From Rhypophila decipiens (lineage: Eukaryota; Ascomycota; Sordariomycetes; Sordariales; Naviculisporaceae), in NCBI GenBank assembly GCA_033297075.1, contig MU858049.1:434001-498000 (forward strand): 64,000 nt of DNA, given 5' to 3'. Each line of letters begins with the position of its first letter. Positions within the stretch are counted from its first letter, which is position 1. A program made the position numbers and the translations under genes. The notes beneath the pieces are model-generated. The model saw only the letters and a program-made list of their open reading frames with translations. It was not told where the DNA came from and did not search any database. This document shows positions 21,694 to 31,996 of this stretch, one piece after another.

Positions 21694-24417
21694 ATGTCTG
21701 ACTCAGAGAGGGACTCATCCTCATCGTCGGCATCGCCAGAGCCAGGCGACTATGCCACCGGAAACTCACCGGCTCGCGAGGCCACGACCCCGCCTGAAAC
21801 CAAGGTCAATGCTGGAGGGGGAGGGAGCCCAAAGAGCCCATCTAAGAGAAAGGCAGAGGGGAGCATCAATCCGGCCAAGCCAATGAAACGGCGGGCAGCA
21901 AGAGCCTGTGGCCAATGTAGAGCTCGGAAGGTCCGTTGTGATGTTACGGATCGCCACCCATGCAACAATTGTGTGTTGGACAAGGTCGAATGCCAACTTC
22001 AGGAGAGCAAGAGACGAAAGTAAGTACTCAGTGCTCCCGCGCCGTTGTGATGGATAGCATGCTGTCTATAGGCTGCCACTGGCACCAGGACGGATCGGCT
22101 AACAAAACGTCTCGCCATCACTAGGAAACCGCTGGGTTCCACGCTGAGAGCAACTGTGCCCTATCCGCAACATAATGTGGCCGCCTATGGCGCCAACATG
22201 CCTGCCCTGCAACTGAGGGGGGGCGGCTCAGAGTATAGGGGACACGGCAGCTTCCCTAATCTTGCGAATACCGCCGGGCCCCCTCGTATATGTGAGCTAA
22301 CCTCCCGCCCCAGCCGCTTTGCTTTTTCCCTTGGAGAGAAGGTCCTCGTTGGGCTGTTGTGATTTCCCAGTGAACATGTGCTGTTTGTTGTTTCTTGGTA
22401 TTGACTGTGATTCAGTCACAGCAGGCCAGCCACTTGTCCCTATCACGAATGCCGTCATCTCCCCCTGGCAAGCGGTCATGAACATGCAGCCTCGGCCGAA
22501 TGTGCCCCCAGCCCCCAACCCGAGGGCTCGCCTCCCATCGTTCATCAAGCCACTTCCATCGGATCTTGAGAAATTCAAGCTCGACATTTGTTTTGAGCAT
22601 GGCGCTCTCGAGATCCCATCAAAGGACCTTCAAGATGCGCTTCTCGTGGCGTATATGCAGTTTGTACATCCGTTCATGCCGCTGTTGGAACTGGGTCAAG
22701 TAATGAGGATTCTCGGCGGCGAGGAGCCCGAGGGGAAAATCAGCTTGTCTCTCTACCAGGCCGTGATGTTTGTGGCTGTGGCTTTCGTCGACGAGCAGCA
22801 TCTCAGGGCCGCGGGATTTGAGAGCAGGAAAGCGGCGAGAAAGAAGCTGTACAACAAAGTCAGAGTAGGCTTATCCTCGCATTCCTCGCTTTCTTGACGT
22901 CTGACTGACTCTGGCAGCTGCTCTATGATTTTGACACCGAGGACGACCGCCTTGTTACGGTTCAGACGCTGCTCCTGATGACGTACTGGTACGAGACACC
23001 GGACGACAAGAAAGATACCTGGCACTGGATGGGAATTGCCGTATCTATGGCACATACCATTGGCCTCCACCGAGATCCCGCCAGCCTCCCGATCCTTGAT
23101 GAGCGAAAGCGCAAGCTCTACAAGCGCATTTGGTGGTCCGTATATATGCGAGATCGCTTGATTGCCTTGGGAATGCGCCGACCCTCTCGGATTGAGGAAA
23201 CTAATTACGACGTCCCCATGCTCGAGATATCCGATTTCGAGATCGGAGAACTTGCTAGCAGTGCAGCCCTGGCTAGTGGTTATCGGCTCGTCTGGGACGG
23301 GGATTTGCAACAACAGCTGGCCTTGATGTGTATAGAAAAAGCCAAGTTGTGTCGCATCATTCATCGCATCATCAAGCTCCAGTACTCGGTCCTCGCCCGC
23401 GGCGGCGTCCTACCCGACAACACCACTGAGAGCACCGTGATGCTGATGCCCAAGAAAGACCTGGACAATTTCGAAAGCGTGCAGGGTCTCGATGCCGAGC
23501 TGAGTGAATGGCTTGAAAAGCTCCCCGAATGCTGCCAGTTCCAACCGCTCACCGAAGCCAACACCAGCGACGGATACGAACCGCTCGCACTCAATCGCAC
23601 TCTGCTCCATATGCTACATCGAGCAACAGTTGCAGCGCTGCACCGTCCGCACTTCGCCGACTCGTCGCCACAGGTGCCTGGCGATATGCTGAACATGACG
23701 CGCCTGCGAGTAACCGAGTCTGCTGTGAGCGTTATAACCATGGCATCGCAGCTGCGTCAATTCGGACTCGACCGCTACTTGCCTACCACCAGCGTGACTG
23801 CTATCTTGCCCGCCTTGATTATGCACATCTTCGAGATGAGGGGCAGTGGCCTCGCCGCCAAGCAAGCGGTGCAACGCTTCTTACAAGGAATGAGTGTGCT
23901 TGAACAACTCCGGGACAGCTACAATTCTGCCGATTTCGCCTTGCGTTTCTTGCAAGAAGCTGTTCGTAGATCGAATTTGGATCTAGCCGTTGCCAACGGA
24001 CGTCTCGGTATGTACGCACCCATGTTGGAGCCATCTCTCGCAAACCCGATCCAGTTCCTGGCTCCAGAAGATATGCATCTAGAAATGAAGTATGGAGATC
24101 ATCCTGGGGAGCTGGGACAGTTTTACGCGCCAGGGGCAGACCAGCCCGGGTCGCGTTCTCGGACTACGACGGACGACTCGTTGGACTTGGGAACTGTAGC
24201 GCCAAGAGCAACCGTAAACACCCATACAGATCTCTTGGAAAACAACATGGACTTCGACCAATGGATTGAGTCGGGAGCGGAAGGCGTGAACAGCTCTGAC
24301 GAGGCCATGGGCCTTTTCAACAGCGGAGGAGCAACTAGACGCGGGCCATACCATTACGACATTAGGCCATCCGCTCTCGAAATGATGACGCTGGGATCAG
24401 CGGGAACGGCTGCGTAG
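21694..24417 (+). CDS. Zn(II)2Cys6 transcription factor of the CTF1/FarA type
   Basis: Four exons, join(21694..22019, 22125..22285, 22416..22864, 22918..24417), encode 811 aa. The introns are 105, 130 and 53 bp, all GT-AG with matching phases. After an acidic, Ser-rich start and a basic stretch, the zinc cluster uses Cys 72, 75, 82, 90, 93 and 100 (C-x2-C-x6-C-x7-C-x2-C-x6-C), preceded by KRRAARAC and followed by QESKRRKK. This local sequence closely resembles cutinase transcription factor 1 and the fatty-acid regulators FarA/FarB. The fungal_trans middle homology region follows (for example LLLMTYWYETPDDKKDTWHWMG and HTIGLHRDP), then RRPSRIEE and an acidic C-terminus. Family members are nuclear activators of fatty-acid catabolism or cutinase genes; whether this one senses fatty acids is inference. 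The splice from RRK to KPLGS and the joint KVR/LLYDFDTEDD are clean. The middle exons carry low-complexity sequence, so their ends are slightly less certain. Confidence 0.87.
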
Positions 24418-26256
24418 GACGCCTTGACTTGGTGTTTTTCCGGTGGCGTCTTTCTTTCCATGTGCTGGAGCGGAACCGAGGGGAACGATGAGATGGTCTG
24501 AAGGAAAAGGTATTAGCGGGTTGTAGGATGGAGCTGGTAATAGGGAAAGGAGCTATGGTGTCGAATACTGTACAAGCAAGCAAGCGGAGGCGTTGGGGGC
24601 GTATGTTGAGCGGCCGGTCCTCTCCCGGTGTAAAAGGAGTTGACGCTGATCAGCGTGTCGGCAGCAAAGATACCAGTGGTTTGGAGAGTCCCCAGGCGCT
24701 GGAACGAAGGGACTCTGATATTCATGGCAGATTGGGACTTGTGTGTGTTTAGCTGTTAGAGTCTTTGGCGTCGATCGGGGTTTAGGGGAAAGTGTCAAAA
24801 TGGGTTGAGACTTGGAGTTTGGCGGGGATTTGCAGCGTATGTCGACCTTTTTCCGTAGCGACGACCCATTAAAGAAACATATTTCTCCCCAACAGAGAGT
24901 CAAACTACCTTTGTGCCTTTGCGGATTATATAGACAGGTGTGATGTGTACAAGGTTCCCGAACATCCGAGATCATAACCCTACTAAGAAGAATGGCCCGA
25001 GGAGTCACAGCCTTTGGGCGTTTTGTGATGCACGATGACGGCCTTTTTGGAGTTGCAGGTGCCAATCTTGGACAATTAAACATGTGCTCCACAGGGCCCC
25101 TGTCCACTGTGTCCAGCTCTCCATGGTGAACCCTGTTCTCGCCTGTCGTTCATTGATCCCGCCCCTGCTCGTCCCCATTTGGATGGAGAACTCATTAACT
25201 CCCTTGTCGGTTCTGCGCTATCGATTGATCGATCGGCGCCATTTGCTTTCATATTCGCATTCTTTTTTTTGGTCCTTCTCACCCGTTTGCGATTCTCTCT
25301 CCGCTGACAACTACTTTCTTTTTTGAATCATGTATGATTTGATTTAAATAAAATACTTTTTACCACTTGAAACTTTCTCTCCTTATTCCCGGGACTTTTC
25401 ACTCATATTAATTGTCTGATCTGCCCTCAGTCACTCGTTACAGCTCATTTTACTCGTGTCGCTTCTTACACTCGTTTGCATCAACTCTAGACATTCACAC
25501 GCTCCTTTTATCACTATTTCTTCCACATATACCCATTTTCTGGAACTTGTTTTTCTGTCAGGTTGCATCTGCATCGATATCCTTTTATCTTTGTGTTTTT
25601 GATACGTCAGACGCGCCACTTCTTTCCAGGTTACCACGCCTTATTCGCGCCAGTTTTAGACATTTTTGGTTTCAACCCAACTGTAAAATCAGCCGACTTG
25701 ACACATCACACCTCGTGAGGTGCCTGCTTTACCTAGGTTATCAGTACCCATCAAACGGGGTTGGCGCCTTCTTTCCTGCCGAACACTTTCTCCAACTCGC
25801 CGCGCCTATCTTGCCAAACGGTTGGTCACTTGTGCAAGCTGCAGATTTCCGACCACCTCCCCGCGTCTTCGTGTACGGCAGGCAGATCAAACGGCCAGAA
25901 ACCTCAGTGGCCCTTTCTCATTATCTTTGCCCGATTTTACCGCTACCTCACCGCAACGCTTGGTCTGGAGTTTTCAAGGTCTGGGGAAGGCAGCCAAGGC
26001 AGAAAGTGACGCACAAAAAAAGCAGTCGGTCGCACTTGCTGCTTTGTATGGGTGAAAGCGGGCCTCCGTCTCGCAGCTTCAGACACCGACACCTTCGATT
26101 AACTACTATGGAACCCGCGCAGCAGTCATCATCGGCCTTTTCACCGGGCTCATAACTAGAAACGAGCCATTATGTTTCTCGGGCCATCCTACGCCTCTTC
26201 TCAGATAGATACCGACGCCGAATTCGATCCCTTCTCGAACCGCACCGGACTTCGCC
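24418..26256. other. intergenic and long upstream region of the KAR9-like gene
   Basis: It contains no supported gene. From about 25250 the plus strand is T/C-rich, as in a fungal promoter and leader. A 247-codon frame at 25412-26155 follows this pyrimidine bias and starts only at a TTG, so I treat it as untranslated leader. Several short upstream ATGs precede the start at 26257. Confidence 0.5.
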
Positions 26257-29244
26257 ATGAACGACTTACCGTCTCTCACCTACACGCACCTTGCGCCGCG
26301 GGGCCGGCAGACCCGCGCTTCCTCCTCTTCCCCGATCCGCCAGCGCAATACCGATGACCTACTGTCAACCCTCACGCCTCGATCCGCTGTCGATGCCTTT
26401 CGAAACCCCTCGGGTGGCCTGAAAGAATGCATGGACGCCGCCTCCCCTGCGGCCCAAGCATTTGCAGTCAGGGCGGCACTAGCCTCCAAGAATATCCAGG
26501 AATGGCTCGAGGAACTCGCTTCCTGGCCATGGCCGTCCGGAAGTGCATCTGCCGGCTTCGAACCCCCTGCCTCGGAGAACTACGAACAAGCGGACGACGT
26601 GCTATACTTTGGGAGTCTACTTGCCAGCCGTGTGGCTCAGTACGAAGCTAGGATAGACGAGATTGTACGAGAAAAAGAAAAGCTCGACGTGGAAGAGATC
26701 AAGAACCAGGTGCTGCACAATCATATTAGGCCCCTGTCAAGACCTGGCTCCCCAATGCTGGACTCTAGTTGTTCGGTGATATCGTCACTCTCGGCCTTTG
26801 CGAGAATGGATGATTTGACAGCTTTGGTTACAGCAACAACTATCCAAGCATTACCAAACCTGTCAAAACTCGACCGATTACTCGATATATGGAGCACGCG
26901 TTTGCTTGTTTTACGACGGATACCCGTATTTTTGGACTCGATTCTCGATGGCGAGATTGCCTTACGATCGGGGTGGAATGCAATCAAGGCTGATGCTGGG
27001 GATGAGGACGGCGCTGCAAACGACAAAGCATTGGGTAGTTCTCCCATCTTGACGCGCAAAGCATTCGATGTTATGAAGTCGATACTGGCGCGCAAGGTTG
27101 CCAAGGCGGGCCAAAAATTGGACTTGATGCTCAACATGCTGGAAACGTCAGAGGACACGCTGCCGGAAAAGTGGATTGATCGAATGGACACCTTGGAACG
27201 TAATTACGGAGAGTGGACCGTGGTTTGTGAGCGGATGGTCCGGGAAGCCGAAATGTCCAAGGATTCTTCGGAGCAGTTATCCACCGCTGTCAAGGGTAAT
27301 AAGCCGAGTCAGCAAGATGTGGGAAGAGGTTCCCACGAAAATGACCCTCTGGTGCCTATCCCAGCGGTCCCAAATTCCACCTCAATAAAAGCCGAAACCC
27401 AGCAATCGATCCGAGAGGAGAGTACAGTCAATGGATCGCCGCAATCTCATGATTCGACGCCCGAGACCGGCGCTGCGAGCGGCAATACGACCCCTGAAAT
27501 CAAGGTCCATTATCCCGTGGAAGATGACAAGGACGTTGCACATGTCAGATTAGTGGACGATGTTTCCGGGTCACCAGTAGGGCAACCAAGGCGCTCGATT
27601 GAAGAGTCTTGGAAAGCAGGGCAAACACAGGTTTCGGGTGCTCTGGACGGGTCATTATTTGACGAGTCTAGCGTCCATGATGACGCAGCAATCGAAAGAA
27701 GGAGCCGGGAATCGAGCCCGTCACTGTTGGAGGCTCTTCCTATCGACCCAGAGCGCGGTGTAAATGGGACTCCGCCAGACGATATCGATTCAGAGTTTGA
27801 GTTTGATGGAGACTCAGAACCTGATTCTCCCGAACTGGATCTCCCAGTTCTCCCTCGTCACAGGCGCGATAGCGATATTTCGACCCCCTCCACCATCGTG
27901 CATGGCTCCCAGCCCGGATATCTGGGCTTTTCCAGCGATCCACCCGATCAGGGCTCTCCAGAACTGTCCAGACTTAGAGAGACTGCTTTTGCAGGCCACG
28001 ATATCAGCCCTGCCAGCACACATTCTGCATTCCGGTCAAGTATTCGATCCTACGCGGCTAGTTTCCATGACATGCCAACGGTGACCGAGTTGCCCGATGA
28101 CGAAGCTCCGCCCAAGACGCCATCACAAGTTGTCGGTGCCGAAGATGGCCAGTCCAGAGACTCGCCGATCCAGGGAAAAGGCAGCTCCAACAACACCGAC
28201 GATCAGCTGCAGCAGCAAATCAGCGAGATTCTGGAGTCGGTGCCAGCCAAAATCATCTTGACTTCAGAACCTTCCGCAGTCAACCTGAACCCACCCGACT
28301 TCATTAGGCCTATGGCACGAAAGAAGTCAAAACCGGACCTCCTTCCACGGAGCCATTCAAGCTTGTCAACCGTCTCCAACAGGTCGTCTCGTGCCGGTAC
28401 CCCATCCTTCACCCTTGCACCAGCATTCAATCGCAATGCCCGTCCTCGACCCCAAAGGGGAAACCAAGATATCAAACTCTATCACCTCTCGGGATCAAAC
28501 GGCGAGGCGCCCATAAAGCTGTTTATAAGGTGCGTCGGCGAGAATGGAGAACGTGTCATGGTCCGAGTAGGCGGTGGGTGGGCAGACCTGGGGGAATACC
28601 TAAAGACGTTCGCCACTCACCACCGCCGTCGATCGGCTGCCACGCCTGACAACGCCAGCGCGATAGAGGTCAAGGACTTCTCGCGTGTATTACATAGCCG
28701 CGCTGGATCCACACCGCCTAGCAGGCCGGTGTCGGTTCAGGAGTCGTATTCGTCTCCCGCCACCACGCCGCTGCATGTCCGCAAGACTAGGAAGCCTGCG
28801 GCGGCAGCAACAGCACCGGGGTCGCTATCACAAGACTTGCTGGCTGCTGAGGAGAAGCACCTATCTCCCGAAACCCCTTCGTCTGCAAACGGAAAACTTG
28901 CTGCAGGAGACTCACAGTCCTCTGGGGGATCGACGACGAGGTCCAGGTCCAGGTCAAGCTCGCGTCTTAGCTGGACCGAGGAGGACAGTTCCCTGGGCAT
29001 GGCTGGGCCCCGTGCGAAGCAAGTCGAGATGAGCGAGGAGAGCAAAGCTTGGGTTGAGAGCGTCAAGGCCAAGGTTAGAATCGCTAGTGGCGAGCCCAGA
29101 AGGCTACCTTCCCAGGCTGAGAGCATTCCCGGCGGTCCGACTCCGGGGTCTCGATCTGCGTCGCTTATTGATGAGAGCAGGTTTGGCTTGGGCGAGCTGG
29201 GCAAGGTTGGCTCTACGAAGCGTCTTTTTAGGAAGCCTGGATGA
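26257..29244 (+). CDS. KAR9-like spindle-orientation/microtubule linker with a GAR (GAS2-related) domain
   Basis: A single exon encodes 995 aa. The N-terminal half carries KAR9-family features as I know them: NIQEWLEELASWPWPSGS near residues 80-96, then helical sequence (YEARIDEIVREKEKLDVEEI; SKLDRLLDIWSTRLLVLRRIP) and GEIALRSGWNAIKAD. From about residue 340 it becomes long, disordered, Ser/Pro- and acid-rich. A GAR domain follows at about 738-795 (IKLYHLSGSNGEAPIKLFIR, then VGENGERVMVRVGGGWADL), which binds microtubules in spectraplakins and Gas2. The tail is Ser/Arg-rich. KAR9 proteins link plus-end EB1 proteins to actin transport and orient the spindle or nucleus. I see no clear S-x-I-P EB1-binding motif. 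The KAR9 assignment rests on remembered motifs; the GAR domain is stronger. ATG 26257 is the first ATG of the frame. Confidence 0.75.
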   Translation: MNDLPSLTYTHLAPRGRQTRASSSSPIRQRNTDDLLSTLTPRSAVDAFRNPSGGLKECMDAASPAAQAFAVRAALASKNIQEWLEELASWPWPSGSASAGFEPPASENYEQADDVLYFGSLLASRVAQYEARIDEIVREKEKLDVEEIKNQVLHNHIRPLSRPGSPMLDSSCSVISSLSAFARMDDLTALVTATTIQALPNLSKLDRLLDIWSTRLLVLRRIPVFLDSILDGEIALRSGWNAIKADAGDEDGAANDKALGSSPILTRKAFDVMKSILARKVAKAGQKLDLMLNMLETSEDTLPEKWIDRMDTLERNYGEWTVVCERMVREAEMSKDSSEQLSTAVKGNKPSQQDVGRGSHENDPLVPIPAVPNSTSIKAETQQSIREESTVNGSPQSHDSTPETGAASGNTTPEIKVHYPVEDDKDVAHVRLVDDVSGSPVGQPRRSIEESWKAGQTQVSGALDGSLFDESSVHDDAAIERRSRESSPSLLEALPIDPERGVNGTPPDDIDSEFEFDGDSEPDSPELDLPVLPRHRRDSDISTPSTIVHGSQPGYLGFSSDPPDQGSPELSRLRETAFAGHDISPASTHSAFRSSIRSYAASFHDMPTVTELPDDEAPPKTPSQVVGAEDGQSRDSPIQGKGSSNNTDDQLQQQISEILESVPAKIILTSEPSAVNLNPPDFIRPMARKKSKPDLLPRSHSSLSTVSNRSSRAGTPSFTLAPAFNRNARPRPQRGNQDIKLYHLSGSNGEAPIKLFIRCVGENGERVMVRVGGGWADLGEYLKTFATHHRRRSAATPDNASAIEVKDFSRVLHSRAGSTPPSRPVSVQESYSSPATTPLHVRKTRKPAAAATAPGSLSQDLLAAEEKHLSPETPSSANGKLAAGDSQSSGGSTTRSRSRSSSRLSWTEEDSSLGMAGPRAKQVEMSEESKAWVESVKAKVRIASGEPRRLPSQAESIPGGPTPGSRSASLIDESRFGLGELGKVGSTKRLFRKPG

Positions 29245-29869
29245 AGTGATTATTATTTATGGAGCTGGACGACGGATATTCATTAAAGAGAAAAGAAATT
29301 TCTACAACAGCAGTGCGGCGCGAAGGACGACCTACATAACTGATTACACGTTGGCGGCTTGCTATCATGGGTTTCTCACTGCCGTTATGGTGGGTGGCAC
29401 TGGCATCATTACAGTACCAATGACTACATTGATAGCGAAAGGGATGAATAGGAAGGATGTTTAGGAATAAAGTGGGAATCCCTTGGCCAAGGAAGGGCGG
29501 TTGGTTAACTGCATTTTGCATTACGTACGTATTTAACTACAGATTCTAGAGATATCCTTGGGTTTTTTTGGTTGCTCTTTATTTTACTTTAGCTAGAGCA
29601 TTAAATATTATTGTTATTTACCTATCTTTCGTGGTCTGTCTTGTGCGTTGTGTCCTGGCTCAAATTAAGATTTTCCCCTGATGCCATTGCTCCAAGCTTG
29701 GCTTGCGACAATCAAAACAGCTGGCCAGGTAGGTCCTAGAACTAAGCTATCCATGCTGTACGCCAGAAACCATCACGATCAACACGAACAGCAAAATACC
29801 TATTGTTAATTCGAGACCCAGAGGCTCTGCTGCTGCAAAATGGTAAACCAGGGGCAAGTATTATATTGT
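29245..29869. other. 3' region of the KAR9-like gene, no further gene
   Basis: AT-rich sequence after the stop codon, including several AATAAA-like signals near 29464 and 29600. No coding frame is supported. Confidence 0.5.
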
Positions 29870-30242
29870 GGCGCCTAATATTCAGGCACCACTACCCTCG
29901 TATACAGGCACCAGTCCAACTTGACTTTCTCGGGGTGTTTATTCCAGCTAGTCAAGGCATTTATTCTAGCTAGTCAAGGTCTGTATTTCAGTTAGTCAAG
30001 GCATTTATTCTTATTAGTTAAGGCATTTATTCCGGTCAGTTAAGGCATTTATTCTAGTCAGTTCAGGTATTTATTCGAGACAGCTAGGGCATTTATTCCA
30101 GCTTGTCAACACATTTATTCCAGCTAGTTAAGATATATATTCGAGATAGTCGGGGCATTTATTTAAGACAGTTAGGGCATCTATTCCGTAAGAATAGTGC
30201 CTACCTATATATAAGAAGACTGGTGCCCGCATATTAGGCGCC
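29870..30242. mobile_element. long copy (373 bp) of the MITE-like inverted-repeat element
   Basis: The left end is GGCGCCTAATATTCAGGCAC plus CA, identical over 22 bp to the copy at 6999. The right end on the minus strand is GGCGCCTAATATGCGGGCAC plus CA. The shoulders match the other copy (ACTAC..CTCG.ATACAG and ATAAGAAGACTGGTGCC). The length difference of about 200 bp is almost exactly nine 22-bp units of the internal satellite. The flanks show only a possible 3-bp duplication (TGT). Confidence 0.75.
29925..30190. repeat. 22-bp minisatellite inside the inverted-repeat element, about 12 units
   Basis: Successive units follow the pattern TCAAGGCATTTATTCNAGNTAG with substitutions but constant 22-bp spacing; about twelve can be counted. 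The equivalent part of the copy at 6999 holds about three. Divergence between units suggests age or independent mutation. Confidence 0.8.
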
Positions 30243-30724
30243 TGTATTTTTTAGTGATAGAAACGAGATCAAAAAAGACCCTTTTATCCGCCCGCAGGCA
30301 ACACCTCCATCCGATATTTGGTCCAGGGCGTTGCAAAAACGTCTCGATATATGACTAGTCGTCTATCTACTCTTCAGCCCAATAACAGTTAGTGTCTTTA
30401 TCTTGAAGAGTCAGGTATTCGAATCTTAAAATGTATTCTGCTGCTGCTGCTGCTGCTCCTGCTGCTCCTGCTGCTACTGCTGTTGCTGCTCCTCCTCCTC
30501 CTGGTTCTGCTGCTGCACTTCTTGTTTTTCTCCTTCTCGGTAAGGGGAGACAAACAACCCACCCCCGCCACTGCCAGTGCTGTGGTCGTGGTCGTGGTCG
30601 TGGTCGTCGTTATTGTTGTTATTACTGCTATGCTTCTTCTTCTCCTTCTGGGTGTGGGGAGACAAACAGCCCACCCCCACCACTGCCGGTGCTGTGGTCG
30701 TCGTCGTCGTCGTTATTGATGTTG
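30243..30724. repeat. triplet-rich region with a 113-bp direct duplication downstream of the 30725 gene
   Basis: GCT/TCC and GTC triplet runs dominate. A 113-bp unit occurs twice, marked by GGGGAGACAAACA followed by CCCACCCCC, CCACTGCC and GTGCTGTGGTCGT at 30544 and 30657. Read on the minus strand both copies contain an open STGSGGGGLFVSP stretch after Asp/His or Asp runs, but in different frames because 113 is not a multiple of three. This lies just past the TAA at 30725 and looks like former C-terminal coding repeats now out of frame, or a triplet-rich 3' untranslated region. Confidence 0.6.
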
Positions 30725-31245
30725 TTATTGCTGCTGCCTGCTATTGTTGTTGGCAGCAGCAGCAGCAGTGGGGGAGTACGGAGGCGGGGAGTTGATGTCG
30801 TCGTCGTGGTCGTCGGCGCCGGTGACCGGGGTGCCCGCCTTGCGAGCAGCTTCCTCTCTTTGTAGTATTGGGTCTTTTAGACCCTGTTGGTGGTGGTGGT
30901 GGTGCCACCATTGTACTCCTATTCTCGTGTCAGCGGCCAAGTAAATAAATGGTACATCTACCGTAGAGGTTGAACTTGCGGCAATCTTCTCACGAAAATT
31001 TTCTACAGTGAAATCGTCCAGTCGGTGATTTGAAGTGTAGTCAGAGAAGAAGCTGAAATGACTTGCGGTGGGCCAGAAAGTGTTGTCGAGGATAATATGG
31101 ATTCAAGATTGTTCATGAACTACTTCTTGGTCTTCTGCCTCGAATGTTTACCGGGCATGCATTCCTCCTCCTCCTCCTCTCGCCTGCGCTTTCCCTTGTC
31201 ACTCCCTTGCTGACCCTCCGACTTGACTGTATTGATCGTTCTCTG

Positions 31246-31280
<35 letters not shown>

Positions 31281-31996
31281 CCAATGAAGATGAACCGCTA
31301 GTCGTCCCTTGAGTAGAAGCACTCGTAGCAAGAGGAGGATTTGGCGTGGCAGCAGCAGCAACAGGCACTGTCTCGGCCCCATTATTTCGCCGCTCTTCCT
31401 GCTTCCTCTTGATCTCCTCCTGAACCATCCTCCCGATGTCCTCCTGAAACCGCTTCTTGTGCTCCGCATAGGTATATGAAGGTGTGTCAAGCGCTTCAGT
31501 TGCCAGTTTGTAGGCTTTTTCATGGCCTGATCCGACTTGATCTTCGCGGTGCTCGCTATGCGCCGTGTCTGTCTGACTCTTTGAGGTGCTTTTGACACTC
31601 GATGTTGAGGTATTCCCGTGAATCGAAGTTTAGGTATGCGGTATTTATGCCCCGGATCCCGGGCTTCTGGAAACTATAGAAAGGACGAGTTTCGCCGTGT
31701 TCGGACCATGCTTTCATGCGGTAGATGTTGAGGCCGAGCTGCTGAAGAGCGCTCTCGCCGACTGCCTTGAAGGCCGGGGTTGGCGGTGAACATGAGTCAT
31801 ATATCTCGGGGGCCACCACGGATCTCAAGAATTCTTGGCGGGATAGGGTGACGACGGTGGTGGCGTCTGGTTCATCTTGTTCTTCCTTCTTGATTTTGGC
31901 TTCTTCGGATTTGATGCCGATGACTGCCGAAGGGAAGGAGTTAGAGGTCTCGCCCGGAGCAGCGTCCTGCTCCATCTTGATGTTGGATGAACTCAT
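30725..31996 (-). CDS. unrecognised low-complexity protein with sumoylation-type motifs, three-exon model
   Basis: I do not recognise the family. The proposed model is join(30725..31052, 31124..31526, 31597..31996), 376 aa. Exon 1 has an acidic N-terminus with three psi-K-x-E motifs (IKME, IKSE, IKKE), then ordered-looking sequence (TLSRQEFLRSVVAPEIYDSC; MKAWSEHGETRPFYSFQKPG; INTAYLNFDSREYLNIEC). Exon 2 continues HEKAYKLATEALDTPSYTY, a charged helix RMVQEEIKRKQEERR, a Ser run, a fourth motif VKSE and a basic, Glu-rich end. Exon 3 reads FFSDYTSNHRLDDFTVENF, then VPFIYLAADTRIGVQWW, a His run and PPPYSP. The intron at 31053-31123 (71 bp, donor GTAGTT, acceptor TTTCAG) is phase-consistent; an alternative acceptor at 31062 would add NHFS-type residues. 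The intron at 31527-31596 (70 bp) restores frame, but its donor GTCAAA is poor, so a frameshift or pseudogene there is possible. It lies tail-to-tail with the KAR9-like gene. Confidence 0.55.

Noticed and set aside
25412..26155. 247-codon frame upstream of the KAR9-like gene
   Set aside because: It begins at TTG and its composition follows the C/T-rich strand bias of a leader; no family resemblance.
30431..30865. Plus-strand Ala/Gly/Val/Ser-rich frame
   Set aside because: It is the translation of GCT, GGT and GTC triplet runs. The minus strand carries the coding-looking sequence here.
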